Shown in pieces: positions 29,107 to 38,654 of a stretch of 64,000 bases of DNA. Every line of letters begins with the position of its first letter. Position 1 is the stretch's first letter. Source of the stretch: Verrucomicrobiota bacterium (GTDB lineage: Bacteria > Verrucomicrobiota > Verrucomicrobiia > Opitutales > Opitutaceae); assembly GCA_016721945.1 (NCBI GenBank), contig JADKHC010000001.1, positions 331,466 to 395,465 of the forward strand, in the 5' to 3' direction. A program made the position numbers and the translations under genes. A model generated the notes under the pieces. That model was not told the origin of the DNA. It saw only the letters and a program-made list of their open reading frames with translations, and made no database searches.

Positions 29107-31281
29107 ATGCCAAAGCGAAAAACACGGGCCAAACCCATTCCTGATGCCGAGATTCGGGCAACAACGCCGCTAAATACGGCGAGCCCCATCGTGCCCGATT
29201 TGGCGAAGCCGGCAAAAGCGGCGTTTTTCAATCGCGAGTTAAGCTGGCTGGCGTTTGAGCGACGCGTGCTTGAGCACGCCCAGAACGAGAAAAACCCTCT
29301 GCTGGAACGCGTGAAGTTCCTCGCAATCGTTAGCTCGAATCTCGACGAGTTTTTCGAAATCCGTGTCGCCGGCCTCATCCAACAAGTGGATGCCGAACTA
29401 GCTGAACCCAGCATTGACGGGCTTGGCGCTCGCGAACAGTTGCGGCGAATTCACTCAGTGGTGGCTTCGCTTGTCGAAGACCAATACCGCTGCTGGCACG
29501 AACAACTTCTGCCCGCCCTGGCCGAGGAAAGCATCTTCATCAAGACCGCCAAAGAGCTCTCCGCGGCCGAGCTTTCCTGGGTGCGCAACTATTTCCACGA
29601 GCAGGTCTACCCGGTACTGACGCCGCTCGCGCTCGACCAATCGCACCCATTTCCCCAACTCGGCAACAAGACACTCAACGTCGTCGTCTCGCTCGACAAT
29701 CCCGAGACGCCGGAGGCGGAAAATGCAGTCGCCCTGCTGCCCGTGCCGCGCATCTTGCCGCGCCTTGTCGCGATCGATCCCACCGGTACCGGCCCTCAGC
29801 GTTTCATTTTCCTGACCGAAGTCATTAAGCTCTGCGCAGACGAACTATTCCCCGGATACAAGATCCGCGGTGCCCACGCTTTTCGCGTCACCCGCAACAG
29901 CGATCTCTACATCGACGAAGAAGAAGCCGAGAACCTGTTGAAGAAAATCGAGGAAGAATTGCGTAATCTACGCCGCGGTGCCGCCGTGCGCCTCGAAATC
30001 GAAGACGGCGTCGAGGAGCCGATCTTCAGCAAGCTGTGCGAACACCTTGATCTGTCGCACGAATATGTTTTCCGACTGAATGGCCCGATCAATCTACTGC
30101 GCGTCATGAGTCTTTCGGAGATTCAACGTCCGGACCTCAAGTACACGCCCTTCACCCCCGTAAACTGTTCACCGCTGAAGGAGCCCGAGCGTATCTTCGA
30201 CACCCTGCGTCAACACGACGTGATGCTCCACCATCCCTACGATGCGTTTACGCCAGTGGTGGATTTCGTCGAGCAAGCGGCGCGCGACCCACAGGTATTC
30301 GCGATCAAGCAAACCCTCTACCGAACCAGTGGCGACTCCCCAATCGTCCGCTCCCTGATCGAAGCTTCCCGCAACGGCAAACAGGTGACAGCGCTCGTCG
30401 AACTCAAAGCGCGCTTCGACGAAGCCAACAACATCCAGTGGGCACGCCAGCTGGAAGAAGCCGGCGTGCATGTAGTGTACGGATTGGTTGGGCATAAAAC
30501 GCATTGCAAATGCAGCCTCGTCGTCCGCCACGAAGGCAAGGGCATGCGCCGCTACGTTCACCTCGGGACCGGCAACTACAACCCGCGCACCGCCCGGCTC
30601 TACACCGATCTCAGCTACTTCACCGCACGCGAGGAGATCACAAGCGACGCAGCCAACCTTTTCAATTCCCTGACCGGCCTAAGCCGTTCGCCCGAGTTCG
30701 AGCAACTGCTGGTCGCGCCCTTCAATTTGCACCGCCGCATCCAAGAGCTGATCCAACGCGAAACCGACAACGCCGAGGCTGGTCGACCCGCGCGCATCAT
30801 GTGCCAAATGAACTCTCTGGTGGATCGGGAGACGATCAACAACCTGTACACCGCGTCACAGGCCGGAGTTCAGATCGACCTCATTGTGCGTGGTATCTGT
30901 TGTTTGGTTCCCGGCGTGCGCGGTCTGAGCGAAAACATCAGCGTGCGCAGCATCGTGGGCCGCTTCCTCGAGCACGCCCGCGCCTTTTATTTTCTAAATG
31001 ATGGCGGCGGTGATCCGAGAATTTTTCTCGGCAGTGCCGACTGGATGCCGCGCAATTTCTTCCGACGCATTGAAGTACTCTTCCCGGTGCTCGATCCTGA
31101 ACTGCGCCAATGGGTTTCCCAGGAACTGTTCGGGATTGAGTTACAGGACAACGAAGATGCCCGCATCCTCCACTCGAACGGAGCCTATCTGCCAGTTGAG
31201 CGCACGCCATCGACACCGTCTTTTTCGGCGCAGCACTACTTCATCGCCACGAGCGGCCAGCGCCTGCGCGGTAACAAATAG
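29107..31281 (+). CDS. ppk1: Polyphosphate kinase
   Basis: This 724-residue PPK1 makes polyphosphate from ATP. The N-terminal and head domains (NRELSWLAFERRVLEHAQNEKNPLLERVKFLAIVSSNLDEFFEIRVAG, about 40-90) are followed by the two phospholipase-D-like catalytic domains. The autophosphorylated His is His485 in VHLGTGNYNPRTARLYTD. IIRGICCLVPG-like and SADWMPRNFFRRIEVLFP sequences are near the end. ATG 29107 is preferred to a TTG 15 bases upstream. It ends before the convergent hybrid kinase gene; in between lies an intergenic repeat. Confidence 0.95.
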   Translation: MPKRKTRAKPIPDAEIRATTPLNTASPIVPDLAKPAKAAFFNRELSWLAFERRVLEHAQNEKNPLLERVKFLAIVSSNLDEFFEIRVAGLIQQVDAELAEPSIDGLGAREQLRRIHSVVASLVEDQYRCWHEQLLPALAEESIFIKTAKELSAAELSWVRNYFHEQVYPVLTPLALDQSHPFPQLGNKTLNVVVSLDNPETPEAENAVALLPVPRILPRLVAIDPTGTGPQRFIFLTEVIKLCADELFPGYKIRGAHAFRVTRNSDLYIDEEEAENLLKKIEEELRNLRRGAAVRLEIEDGVEEPIFSKLCEHLDLSHEYVFRLNGPINLLRVMSLSEIQRPDLKYTPFTPVNCSPLKEPERIFDTLRQHDVMLHHPYDAFTPVVDFVEQAARDPQVFAIKQTLYRTSGDSPIVRSLIEASRNGKQVTALVELKARFDEANNIQWARQLEEAGVHVVYGLVGHKTHCKCSLVVRHEGKGMRRYVHLGTGNYNPRTARLYTDLSYFTAREEITSDAANLFNSLTGLSRSPEFEQLLVAPFNLHRRIQELIQRETDNAEAGRPARIMCQMNSLVDRETINNLYTASQAGVQIDLIVRGICCLVPGVRGLSENISVRSIVGRFLEHARAFYFLNDGGGDPRIFLGSADWMPRNFFRRIEVLFPVLDPELRQWVSQELFGIELQDNEDARILHSNGAYLPVERTPSTPSFSAQHYFIATSGQRLRGNK

Positions 31282-31322
31282 TCACGGCCAACCGACTCAG
31301 CCGCAATGATGCAGTTGAGGGT

Positions 31323-31409
31323 GGAGCCCGTTGTCCCTAACGGGCTGGTTTGGGAGCGGCTTCAATCAAGCCCGATGGGGACATCGGACGTCACCTTCTG
31401 CGCATCGCT
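31323..31409. repeat. Intergenic repeat between convergent genes, copy 2
   Basis: Related to 20459-20545 and likewise placed between convergent genes (ppk1 and the hybrid kinase). It contains the hairpin AGCCCGTT/AACGGGCT at 31326-31347 and shares the CCTTCTG.GCAT.CGCT end with copy 1. Possible bidirectional terminator or mobile repeat. Confidence 0.6.
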
Positions 31410-31447
31410 CCAGGCTGGAGATTACGCTTCAACTGCTTCGTTACGAC

Positions 31448-34400
31448 TCAGCTCAGCACGTAATCGTCTGGCTCGGTCGAGGGGAATCGCTGCTCGATCA
31501 ACGAGTAGAGTTCTTGCGAGCGCAGGGGCTTGCACAAATAGGCGTCCATGCCGCTAACCATACAATTGTCGGCATCGCCCTTCATGGCATGCGCAGTGAG
31601 TGCCACGATCATAGTGTGAAAATCGGTCTTGATCTCCAGGGCCCGAATACGGCGCGTGGTCTCGTGCCCATCCATGCGAGGCATCTGCACATCCATCAGA
31701 ATCAAGTCGTATTTGTTTTTACAATACAGCTCCAACGCGGCCACGCCGTCGCCAGCAACGTCAACTTTATGGCCACGATTTTCGAGCATCTTGCTCGTGA
31801 CAGTTTGGTTCACCAGAATGTCTTCGGCCACTAGTATGCGCAGACGGCGGGACGGCAGCACCACAGGCTCGGGCAGGAGTGGAGACCGCGTGCCGGCCTT
31901 CTGGTCACAGAGCGCGCGCAGACATTCATTAAAGCGTGTGCGACGTACCGGCTTTTTGAGGAAGTGCTCGATGCCCACTTCACGACAACGGCGCAGGTCC
32001 ACCTGATGATCTGCGGTGGAAAGCAGCACGACGGGCGTCTTTTCGTAGCCCGGTACACGACGTAACGATTGCACCATGACAAAGGCGTTGGTTTCAGTCA
32101 TGCGCTCCTCAACCATCACCAGGTCAAAAGCCGGTTCAGATTCAGTACGCATCTGCTGCACCAATCCGAGACCCGCGGCGGCAGTAGAGGCCACGACCGG
32201 ACGCATTTGGCGTTGGCGGGCCATATCCGCGATGACGGCGGCAACAGTGGGATTGGTCTCAACAACCAATACCGACCAGCCTGCCACACCACCCGTTTCC
32301 ATGGGCGGAGGTGCCGGGATTTCAACCTCTGGTCGGGCAAGACTGAGCGTAAACTGGAACTTGCTGCCTTTGCCTTGCTCGCTCTCGACCCAGATCCGCC
32401 CGCCCATCAAATCGATTAGCTTACTGCAAATGGTTAGGCCCAGACCGGTACCACCGTAGCGACGGGTGGTGGAGTTATCTGCCTGAACGAAAGCCGCGAA
32501 AATAGCCTGCTGCCGATCCTTCGGAATCCCGATCCCGGTGTCGCTCACGCGCACATGCACGCGGGTAAAACCCTCGCCTTGGCTCTCGACGGTGGTTTTG
32601 ACCACGACTTCGCCATTCTCGGTGAACTTGAGGGCGTTACTGAGCAGATTCAACACGACCTGCCTTATCCGAACCGCATCGCCAACCAGCACGAGCGGCG
32701 TTTGTGGATCGATATCGCAAACGAGCTCCAGGTTTTTTCGGGCTGCTTGCACGGAAATCGATTCGACGGCTCCCTCGATGCAGTCCTGCAGATTGAAAGC
32801 GATGGGATCGAGCGTGAGTTTGCCGGACTCGATCTTCGAAAAATCCAGAATGTCATTGATCACCGCCAGCAGTGCCTCGCTGGACGAAACCAGTGTCTTG
32901 AGGTACATCCGTTGCTCAGGATCGGTGGCGAGACCCATCGCCAGTTCGGTCATGCCAATCACACCGTTCATCGGTGTCCGGATTTCGTGGCTCATGTTGG
33001 CCACAAATTCGCTCTTGGAACGACTCGCTGCCTCCGCCGCTTCCTTGGCCGCCTCAGCTGAAGCTACTGCCTTTTTCAAGTCACCCGTGCGATCTTCAAC
33101 CAACCGCATCAGCTCGCGTTCACGTTTTCTCAACTGACGGGTGCGCCAGATGAGCACGCACAAAAAGAGCACTAATCCGACAAAGGCCAGTGCGACGCGA
33201 AACCACCACGTTTGATAGGGGTGCGGCGGAATAACGATCTCACAATCCGTGCCACGGGGGTTCCAGACGCCCTCATTATTGCACGCAACCACTTGAAAGC
33301 GGTAACGCCCGGGCGGCACACTGCCGTAATGCGCTTCGCGGCGCGAGCCGGCCTCGACCCAGCGCTTGTCGTACCCAAAAAGCCGATACTTGAAACGATT
33401 CTGTGGGGGATCAGTGAGGCTGAGCGCGGTGAAATAGAAAGCCAGTTCGCCTTCGCCGGGTGGCAGCGTTTTCAGTGCCTCTAACGAGCATTCTGCTTTG
33501 TCGACCGTGACGCGGTGGATCACGACATTTGGCGCAACTGTGTTTCGCCGGATGTGACCGGGATGAATGATTGCCACGCCCTTACTGGTCGCAAACCACA
33601 AAGCGCCGTCACGCGCGACGCTGGCCACGGGCAAACCCGGGATGTTCGGAGCCGGACTACGCATGCCGTCGATCTCGTTGTAGAGCACGTACTCGATCAA
33701 CTCCTTGCGCCCAGCAGCGACTTCCTCGAACTCGGTCAAAGCGGCACGAAAAACACCGTTGCGGAAAATGATCCAGAGTTCGTCGTTATGAATCACTCCA
33801 CCGTAGGTCAGCTTGCCCAGCGACCCAGGTAGGACAAATGAATCGACTTGATCGCCATGGATGCGCTGCACTTCGTGGACATCACGTAAAACCCAGAAAT
33901 CCCCCTGCGGATCTTCAATAATCTGATGCGGTGCTTTTTGTTTGTTTGGATCTGGTTCGGTAGCCGCCTGGACCCAGCGATCTTTTTCGATGTAGCCCAC
34001 CCCGCTCGTTCCGGCGATCCAGATGCGCTTTTTCGAATCCGCCATGAGCGTCCCGGGCCGGCCCAATCCCGGCACCGATACTTCCACAAAAGCGCCGTTC
34101 ACCATTTTCAGAATGCCCCGTGCGGTCGTCACCCACATCGTACCGGCTTCATCCAGACCCATGCCAGTCACCCGGTCGCTCACTCCTTCACGCGAGCGAT
34201 AGTGAGTGAATTTCCCACCTTTCAACAAGCTCAGGCCTTCGCCGTACCAGCAGATCCACAACCCGCCTGTATCATCTTCCATGATACCAGAAACAGCATC
34301 CTCAGAAAGTCCATTGGATCGGTTGAGGGTCAGCTTCCCTTGATCGGTGAAATGAGTGAGCCCGCCGCCCCACGTCCCTACCCATTTGCTACCGTCTTTG

Positions 34401-35500
34401 GACTGCATGACGGCCAGAATGGAGTTGGAGAGCAGGCCTTCCTGCCTGGTCAACGAGGTCACATTGACATCCTTCAATCGAAATAGTCCGGTATCCGAAC
34501 CACCCCATATGTTACCTTCGCGATCTTCGAAAAGACTGAGGACTTGATTCAGCGGCTCCGCCCCGCGCAGGACCATCGGCTCAAGTTGGCCACGCGTATA
34601 ACGGTACAAACCCGTGGGTGTACCAATCCAAAGGTTTTGCTCATGATCGATGAGCAGGCTGCGCACTTCAGTGACGCCCTGGCCGCGCTGAGGTGTGAGT
34701 GCCTGCAAGCTACCGTCCTGCTGCATCGACTGTAGACCGCGATTGGTCCCAAGCCAGAAGACGCCGTTCTCAGCCTGCGTACTTGCACGAAGCTCTGCGT
34801 TGAGCAGGCCATCGTTTTTGGAAACCACTTGAACCCGCTCACCTAGGATGCGGATAAAGCTCTCGCCGAAAATCTGCAGCTCACCGTTAGGCGCGCGCAT
34901 GACCTTGTTTACCTTTGCCAGCACGACACCTCGGGGCAGGTTCACCGCTTCAATCTGGCCTGCTTTGTAGCGTAACAACTGGGTTGGTGTTGCGAGCAGC
35001 ATGCTCCCATCAGGCTCAAGGCAGAGCGAGCGCACCGACATGTCATCGAGTTCGCCCAGCGCCGGACGCGTCCAAACGCCTTTTTGATACCAGATTACGC
35101 CATGGTTAGTCGCCAGCCACAGACGACCTTCGGCGTCCTCCTGAAAAGCATGAACTTCGTCATCAACCATCTCCGGCACCGTGGCCTTCGTGAAAACGTT
35201 GAAGGATATTCCGTCAAAACGCGCCGCACCGGCCGCAGTGCCGATCCATAAAAACCCGTCCACCGTCTGATAGATTTTGTGAATCGCCGGGTAGGGCAGC
35301 CCGTCGATCGTCGTCCACTCATCAAACCGATACTGGCTCGGCGAACGCGCCGGGTCCAAGGCCAGTGCGCTTCCACAAAAAGTCAGCCACAGAAACGCCA
35401 CCATCAAAAGATGGCGTACTGCGAAAGAGTTGATGCGTAGAACTTTCACCGAGGTAAATCTGCGTACAGTTCCTTCATTCGCGCGGTTGTTCCGATGCAA
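31448..35500 (-). CDS. Hybrid sensor kinase with two-component propeller and two receivers
   Basis: This 1350-residue membrane kinase has an N-terminal signal (about 28-48) and a periplasmic propeller built from many Reg_prop repeats (for example TVDGFLWIGTAAGAARFDG, DHEQNLWIGTPTGLYRY, ALWFATSKGVAIIHP). A Y_Y_Y domain follows (FKYRLFGYDKRWVEAGSRREAHYGSVPPGRYRFQV, about 675-740), then one TM helix (about 745-765) and a coiled linker. HisKA follows with His838 in SHEIRTPMNG, HATPase (LSNALKFTENGE, VSDTGIGIPKD, YGGTGLGLTICSKL), and two receivers. Receiver 1 lacks the phospho-acceptor Asp: Glu1131 sits at that place and the acidic pair is ET. Receiver 2 is intact with Asp1270. Proteins of this plan often sense polysaccharide fragments. 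The start is a TTG at 35500 and remains uncertain; GTG 35449 is possible. Confidence 0.93.
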   Translation of the reverse strand: MHRNNRANEGTVRRFTSVKVLRINSFAVRHLLMVAFLWLTFCGSALALDPARSPSQYRFDEWTTIDGLPYPAIHKIYQTVDGFLWIGTAAGAARFDGISFNVFTKATVPEMVDDEVHAFQEDAEGRLWLATNHGVIWYQKGVWTRPALGELDDMSVRSLCLEPDGSMLLATPTQLLRYKAGQIEAVNLPRGVVLAKVNKVMRAPNGELQIFGESFIRILGERVQVVSKNDGLLNAELRASTQAENGVFWLGTNRGLQSMQQDGSLQALTPQRGQGVTEVRSLLIDHEQNLWIGTPTGLYRYTRGQLEPMVLRGAEPLNQVLSLFEDREGNIWGGSDTGLFRLKDVNVTSLTRQEGLLSNSILAVMQSKDGSKWVGTWGGGLTHFTDQGKLTLNRSNGLSEDAVSGIMEDDTGGLWICWYGEGLSLLKGGKFTHYRSREGVSDRVTGMGLDEAGTMWVTTARGILKMVNGAFVEVSVPGLGRPGTLMADSKKRIWIAGTSGVGYIEKDRWVQAATEPDPNKQKAPHQIIEDPQGDFWVLRDVHEVQRIHGDQVDSFVLPGSLGKLTYGGVIHNDELWIIFRNGVFRAALTEFEEVAAGRKELIEYVLYNEIDGMRSPAPNIPGLPVASVARDGALWFATSKGVAIIHPGHIRRNTVAPNVVIHRVTVDKAECSLEALKTLPPGEGELAFYFTALSLTDPPQNRFKYRLFGYDKRWVEAGSRREAHYGSVPPGRYRFQVVACNNEGVWNPRGTDCEIVIPPHPYQTWWFRVALAFVGLVLFLCVLIWRTRQLRKRERELMRLVEDRTGDLKKAVASAEAAKEAAEAASRSKSEFVANMSHEIRTPMNGVIGMTELAMGLATDPEQRMYLKTLVSSSEALLAVINDILDFSKIESGKLTLDPIAFNLQDCIEGAVESISVQAARKNLELVCDIDPQTPLVLVGDAVRIRQVVLNLLSNALKFTENGEVVVKTTVESQGEGFTRVHVRVSDTGIGIPKDRQQAIFAAFVQADNSTTRRYGGTGLGLTICSKLIDLMGGRIWVESEQGKGSKFQFTLSLARPEVEIPAPPPMETGGVAGWSVLVVETNPTVAAVIADMARQRQMRPVVASTAAAGLGLVQQMRTESEPAFDLVMVEERMTETNAFVMVQSLRRVPGYEKTPVVLLSTADHQVDLRRCREVGIEHFLKKPVRRTRFNECLRALCDQKAGTRSPLLPEPVVLPSRRLRILVAEDILVNQTVTSKMLENRGHKVDVAGDGVAALELYCKNKYDLILMDVQMPRMDGHETTRRIRALEIKTDFHTMIVALTAHAMKGDADNCMVSGMDAYLCKPLRSQELYSLIEQRFPSTEPDDYVLS

Positions 35501-35827
35501 AATGAAATATACTCGGCTTCACTCCTGCGCGAACTACCGCAACCTGTCGGCAACAAGAAATCATGCTCGTGATCGGTCAGCGATCGCGTCGTTTCAAGAG
35601 CCATGGCTAGCGCTTTCATAATGAAAGTTAATAGAGGGGTAAAGTGCAGCTAAACGATAGCATTCAGCTGGTTGCAATATAGTGCAACCCACTTGTTTTC
35701 GTCAATCGGTATCACGCCCTACAAACCCAATTACTTATCTCTACTCTTCGGCGTTCAACCTTCCTGCGGTTATCCATGCTGATCCTTCTTAGGCAATAGA
35801 TTTCACCACTTCTTGTGGGCGACCAAC
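35501..35827. other. 327-base gene-free stretch
   Basis: This lies between the start of the hybrid kinase gene and the end of yjjB. It is less GC-rich than its surroundings, contains GTTGCAATATAGTGCAAC (35665-35685 region) as a small inverted repeat, and has no reading frame I can support. It should contain the kinase promoter. I see no terminator or RNA gene. Confidence 0.5.
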
Positions 35828-36292
35828 TTAGACCACTGGCTTGCGGCGATAAAACAGCAGCCCTGGCAAGGCCAAGCCCACCGCCAACGCCGCCACGATA
35901 AACATAGCGCGCAGGCCAGATGTGATCGCCGTATTGAGCAACTCAGGCGTAAGCCCACGTCGCTGGATCTCCACCACCGCGAGCAAGGCCGTGAAAAACG
36001 GTACGCCCGGAATCATCGGGATCATCGCCGCCACAGTGAAAACCTTGGGATGCGCCCGCAGTCTTTGTGCAATATACACTCCCAGTAGGCTCACCACGGA
36101 CGCCGCAACAAACGTCGCCAGCTCGATCGGCATGCCCGCCGTGATCAGTAAAAATCTCAAGCCGCGCCCGATCGCCCCACCCGCTGCGCAATAAACCAGC
36201 GCGCTCCGCGGGACGTTAAACACCAGTCCGAAGCCCACGGCGGGCACCGCAGCCAGCGCCATGTTTTGAAGAAATTGGATGAGAATATTCAT
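35828..36292 (-). CDS. yjjB: YjjB-like exporter subunit (ThrE C-terminal half)
   Basis: This 154-residue membrane protein corresponds to the C-terminal ThrE_2 half (YjjB). It has about four membrane segments and the motif HPKVFTVAAMIPMIPGVPFFTALLAV. The start ATG at 36292 overlaps the yjjP stop as ATGA, so translation is coupled; longer upstream starts run back into yjjP. In E. coli YjjP and YjjB form a succinate exporter; related ThrE proteins export threonine and serine. In this window, with a methylmalonyl-CoA route downstream, succinate export is attractive but unproven. Confidence 0.85.
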   Translation of the reverse strand: MNILIQFLQNMALAAVPAVGFGLVFNVPRSALVYCAAGGAIGRGLRFLLITAGMPIELATFVAASVVSLLGVYIAQRLRAHPKVFTVAAMIPMIPGVPFFTALLAVVEIQRRGLTPELLNTAITSGLRAMFIVAALAVGLALPGLLFYRRKPVV

Positions 36293-37125
36293 AGCCACCC
36301 CCACACGTTCCACACCGTCATTGCCAAAATAATTCCGGCCGAGGTCGCCGAACCCAGCAGCACCGCCATCATTCCGCGCGAAAGACCGGTATTGATGTAG
36401 CCCTTCACCATGTCCGAGATCGAGTTGATCATCGGAAAACCAGGAACCAACAGCAACACACAAGACGCCATCGCGATCTTGGGGTGCAAACCCAGTTTAT
36501 AGATCACACCCTGGCCGGCGATCGATGTGGCAACGAAAGCCGATGCGAAAAAATTAACCAATGGGTTGAAGTGGCGCGCAGCGAACCACTGACGCACTAG
36601 CATCGCCGTCGAGCTTGCCGCGAAAGTCAGCCCCAAGCCGAACCAATCCCAGCTCCTATCTTCCGTGGCCGGCAGACTCATCTGCGCCAGCCGCGCGAAA
36701 CACGCACACGAAAGGCCGATCATCAACGCCACCACCCAACGCGGATACCGCTCGGGCTTGATCGATTCAATTCGTGTCCGAAAACCCGTGCGGTCCAGCT
36801 CGCCCGCCTCAACCGCCAGCATCGCACGCTGCACCTCGGTGACCATGTGCATATTAATGCCACGATCCTCGTTACGTCGCACCGTGGTGATGCAGTGGTC
36901 TTCGCTCAGCGTCGTCACCGTGAGGGCGTTGGCCATGATCGCTACTTCCACGCTGCGCACACCGAGCGCCAGCCCGAGGCGACGCGTCACGGACTCCACC
37001 AGTGCGCTCTCCGCACCGTGCTGCAACAGCATCAGCCCCGTCTCAATGCACAGGCGTGTGATTTCACGCTGCACCGGCTCAGTGTGCGGAAGAGGAACAG
37101 GCGCAGTTGATTGGTTCGGTATCAT
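36289..37125 (-). CDS. yjjP: YjjP-like exporter subunit (ThrE N-terminal half)
   Basis: This 278-residue protein is of the DUF1212/ThrE family. A soluble part, ITRLCIETGLMLLQHGAESALVESVTRRLGLALGV (about 20-55), is followed by five or so membrane segments and PKIAMASCVLLLVPGFPMINSISDMVKGYINTGLSRG near residues 215-250. ATG 37125 is chosen over an in-frame start at 37203 because it gives the family's usual N-terminus. It pairs with yjjB through an ATGA overlap. Confidence 0.87.
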   Translation of the reverse strand: MIPNQSTAPVPLPHTEPVQREITRLCIETGLMLLQHGAESALVESVTRRLGLALGVRSVEVAIMANALTVTTLSEDHCITTVRRNEDRGINMHMVTEVQRAMLAVEAGELDRTGFRTRIESIKPERYPRWVVALMIGLSCACFARLAQMSLPATEDRSWDWFGLGLTFAASSTAMLVRQWFAARHFNPLVNFFASAFVATSIAGQGVIYKLGLHPKIAMASCVLLLVPGFPMINSISDMVKGYINTGLSRGMMAVLLGSATSAGIILAMTVWNVWGWL

Positions 37126-37257
37126 GCAGGGACGTGCAGCATGATCAGGAAGTCGGTCACGCCAAGTCGAACGTGCAGTTTGCGTCCGTTTTTTCTGCAC
37201 CACCTTCCGCAGATTTGGTTTAACGCACTGATCGTCGAAGATCTGTCACTCGCCCGC

Positions 37258-38061
37258 TTAGAAACCCAACGTTCTTAGCGGACCGGACTTGGTGGAAAAA
37301 CGTTCGTCAAAGGGCTTTACCCGCTTGTAATCCGTGCGCCCGACCTGCACGTGCTCGTCCATCTTGGCGAAGAACACCGACACTTTCGCGTCTACATTCA
37401 CCGTCGCGACCTGAGGCGGATGAGCCGGATCAACCGTGGTGTAACGCGCGCAGATCTCGACGCCGCGGATTTTGGCCACAAGCTTCATGCGGAACGGACT
37501 GAGCATGTTTAAACGTATCTCATCGAGCGCTGCCGCCTGTTTGTTTACCCGAATGAGAACATGAATCTTATCGAACGGAAAACTGGATTTTTTATTTCCA
37601 ACCACCGGAATTTTGTAGGTTATCAATTGATCGGTTTCTGCAACCACCGCCGCCTCTTTCAGGACCAGGACGCCGTGTTCGCTGCCAAGGTCTATCTTCG
37701 GTGCCTCTTCATCGGCCGCGTTTTCAGGTTTTTGCTGGAGCATTTCCCGGGCAGCCGCTTCCTGCTCACCGCGTTCCCGGCATTGTTTTTGAACTTTCTT
37801 CGTTGGCGGTTGGCCATCAACCGAAAGCGCCGAGTACTGCTCAGCGTAGGGTTTTGAAGGATCGTAACGGATCACAACCGCCTCCTTCAGCTTGCCCTTA
37901 CGGTTGCGCGTTTCCTGCGTCTCCGTGTAAGCCCAACGCCCCGCTTGCGCTCGCTCCTTATCGAGCGCCTGGCTAAGCAGCGCCGGCATTTCGGCACGCA
38001 GCAAAGCCGTGTGACCCAGGACAAAAATAAACAGAACGCTCCATCGAGATGAGAATTTCAT
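37258..38061 (-). CDS. Secreted protein of unknown function
   Basis: This 267-residue protein begins MKFSSRWSVLFIFVLGHTALLRAEM, a signal peptide. The mature part is mostly alpha then beta: a charged helix (LSQALDKERAQAGRWAYTETQETRNRKGKLKE), an Ala/Glu/Gln-rich stretch near residue 105-120, then DLGSEHGVLVLK and FPFDKIHVLIRVNKQAAALDEIRLN. I do not recognise a domain. It stands alone between yjjP and the tRNA. ATG 38061 is preferred to a start six codons upstream. Confidence 0.75.
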   Translation of the reverse strand: MKFSSRWSVLFIFVLGHTALLRAEMPALLSQALDKERAQAGRWAYTETQETRNRKGKLKEAVVIRYDPSKPYAEQYSALSVDGQPPTKKVQKQCRERGEQEAAAREMLQQKPENAADEEAPKIDLGSEHGVLVLKEAAVVAETDQLITYKIPVVGNKKSSFPFDKIHVLIRVNKQAAALDEIRLNMLSPFRMKLVAKIRGVEICARYTTVDPAHPPQVATVNVDAKVSVFFAKMDEHVQVGRTDYKRVKPFDERFSTKSGPLRTLGF

Positions 38062-38205
38062 TACGCCTTCATCAGACACATGGCCCGTCGCACGAGCACG
38101 GTCTTCTCAACGATCGGGTTGTTCCCCGGATGAGCGGTGCGTCAGACCAGATGGGTGGAAAACTTCCCTTCACGAATAAAAAAACTCCGCACCGTTTTCG
38201 TGATT

Positions 38206-38290
38206 TGGTGCCCGGAGTGGGAGTCGAACCCACAAGACTTTCGTCGGTAGATTTTGAGTCTACTGCGTCTGCCAATTCCGCCATCCGGGC
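38206..38290 (-). tRNA. tRNA-Leu (anticodon CAA)
   Basis: On the minus strand, the 5' acceptor GCCCGGA (38290-38284) pairs with TCCGGGC, followed by discriminator A and an encoded CCA (38206-38208). The anticodon stem-loop GTAGA-CTCAAAA-TCTAC gives CAA, reading UUG. The long variable arm and the GTTCGACTC T-loop are those of a class II leucine tRNA. Confidence 0.96.
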
Positions 38291-38563
38291 GAATGAAGGA
38301 AACGCGAAACTAAAAACGTCTGCCCCGTTGTAAACGGAAATTTGCGTTTTGCCGCAAACCTTCGCCCCCGCAGCAACCGACCGACTCTTTCTCATCCTCA
38401 CTTTCCATTCTCCGAATACCAGCGAAGCACGGAATTTTCACGCCGCCCCGCTTCGAGATTTTTGCTGAGTTACTTTGAACGCCAACGCCGATCCTGCGTC
38501 TTACTCCACGTTAGTTACCCGTTCTTTTTAGAGTTTTTCATCGTTTGTAGTTTAAAAGTCGGC

Positions 38564-38603
38564 AAGGGCGCGGTGCCATGGGCTCCGCGCCCTTACTGTT
38601 TTT
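38564..38603 (+). terminator. Stem-loop with T-run, orphan terminator before rsmE
   Basis: AAGGGCGCGG (38564-38573) pairs perfectly with CCGCGCCCTT (38585-38594), followed by ACTGTTTTT. In the plus direction this is a good intrinsic terminator, but no plus-strand coding gene lies directly upstream. It could end a small RNA in 38291-38563 or act as an attenuator for rsmE, which starts 51 bases later. I could not recognise an RNA family in 38291-38563. Confidence 0.55.
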
Positions 38604-38654
38604 GGACGCTTGCCCCAGCGCCCAGTTTGAGTCTTCACTCACAGCCTTTTTTCC

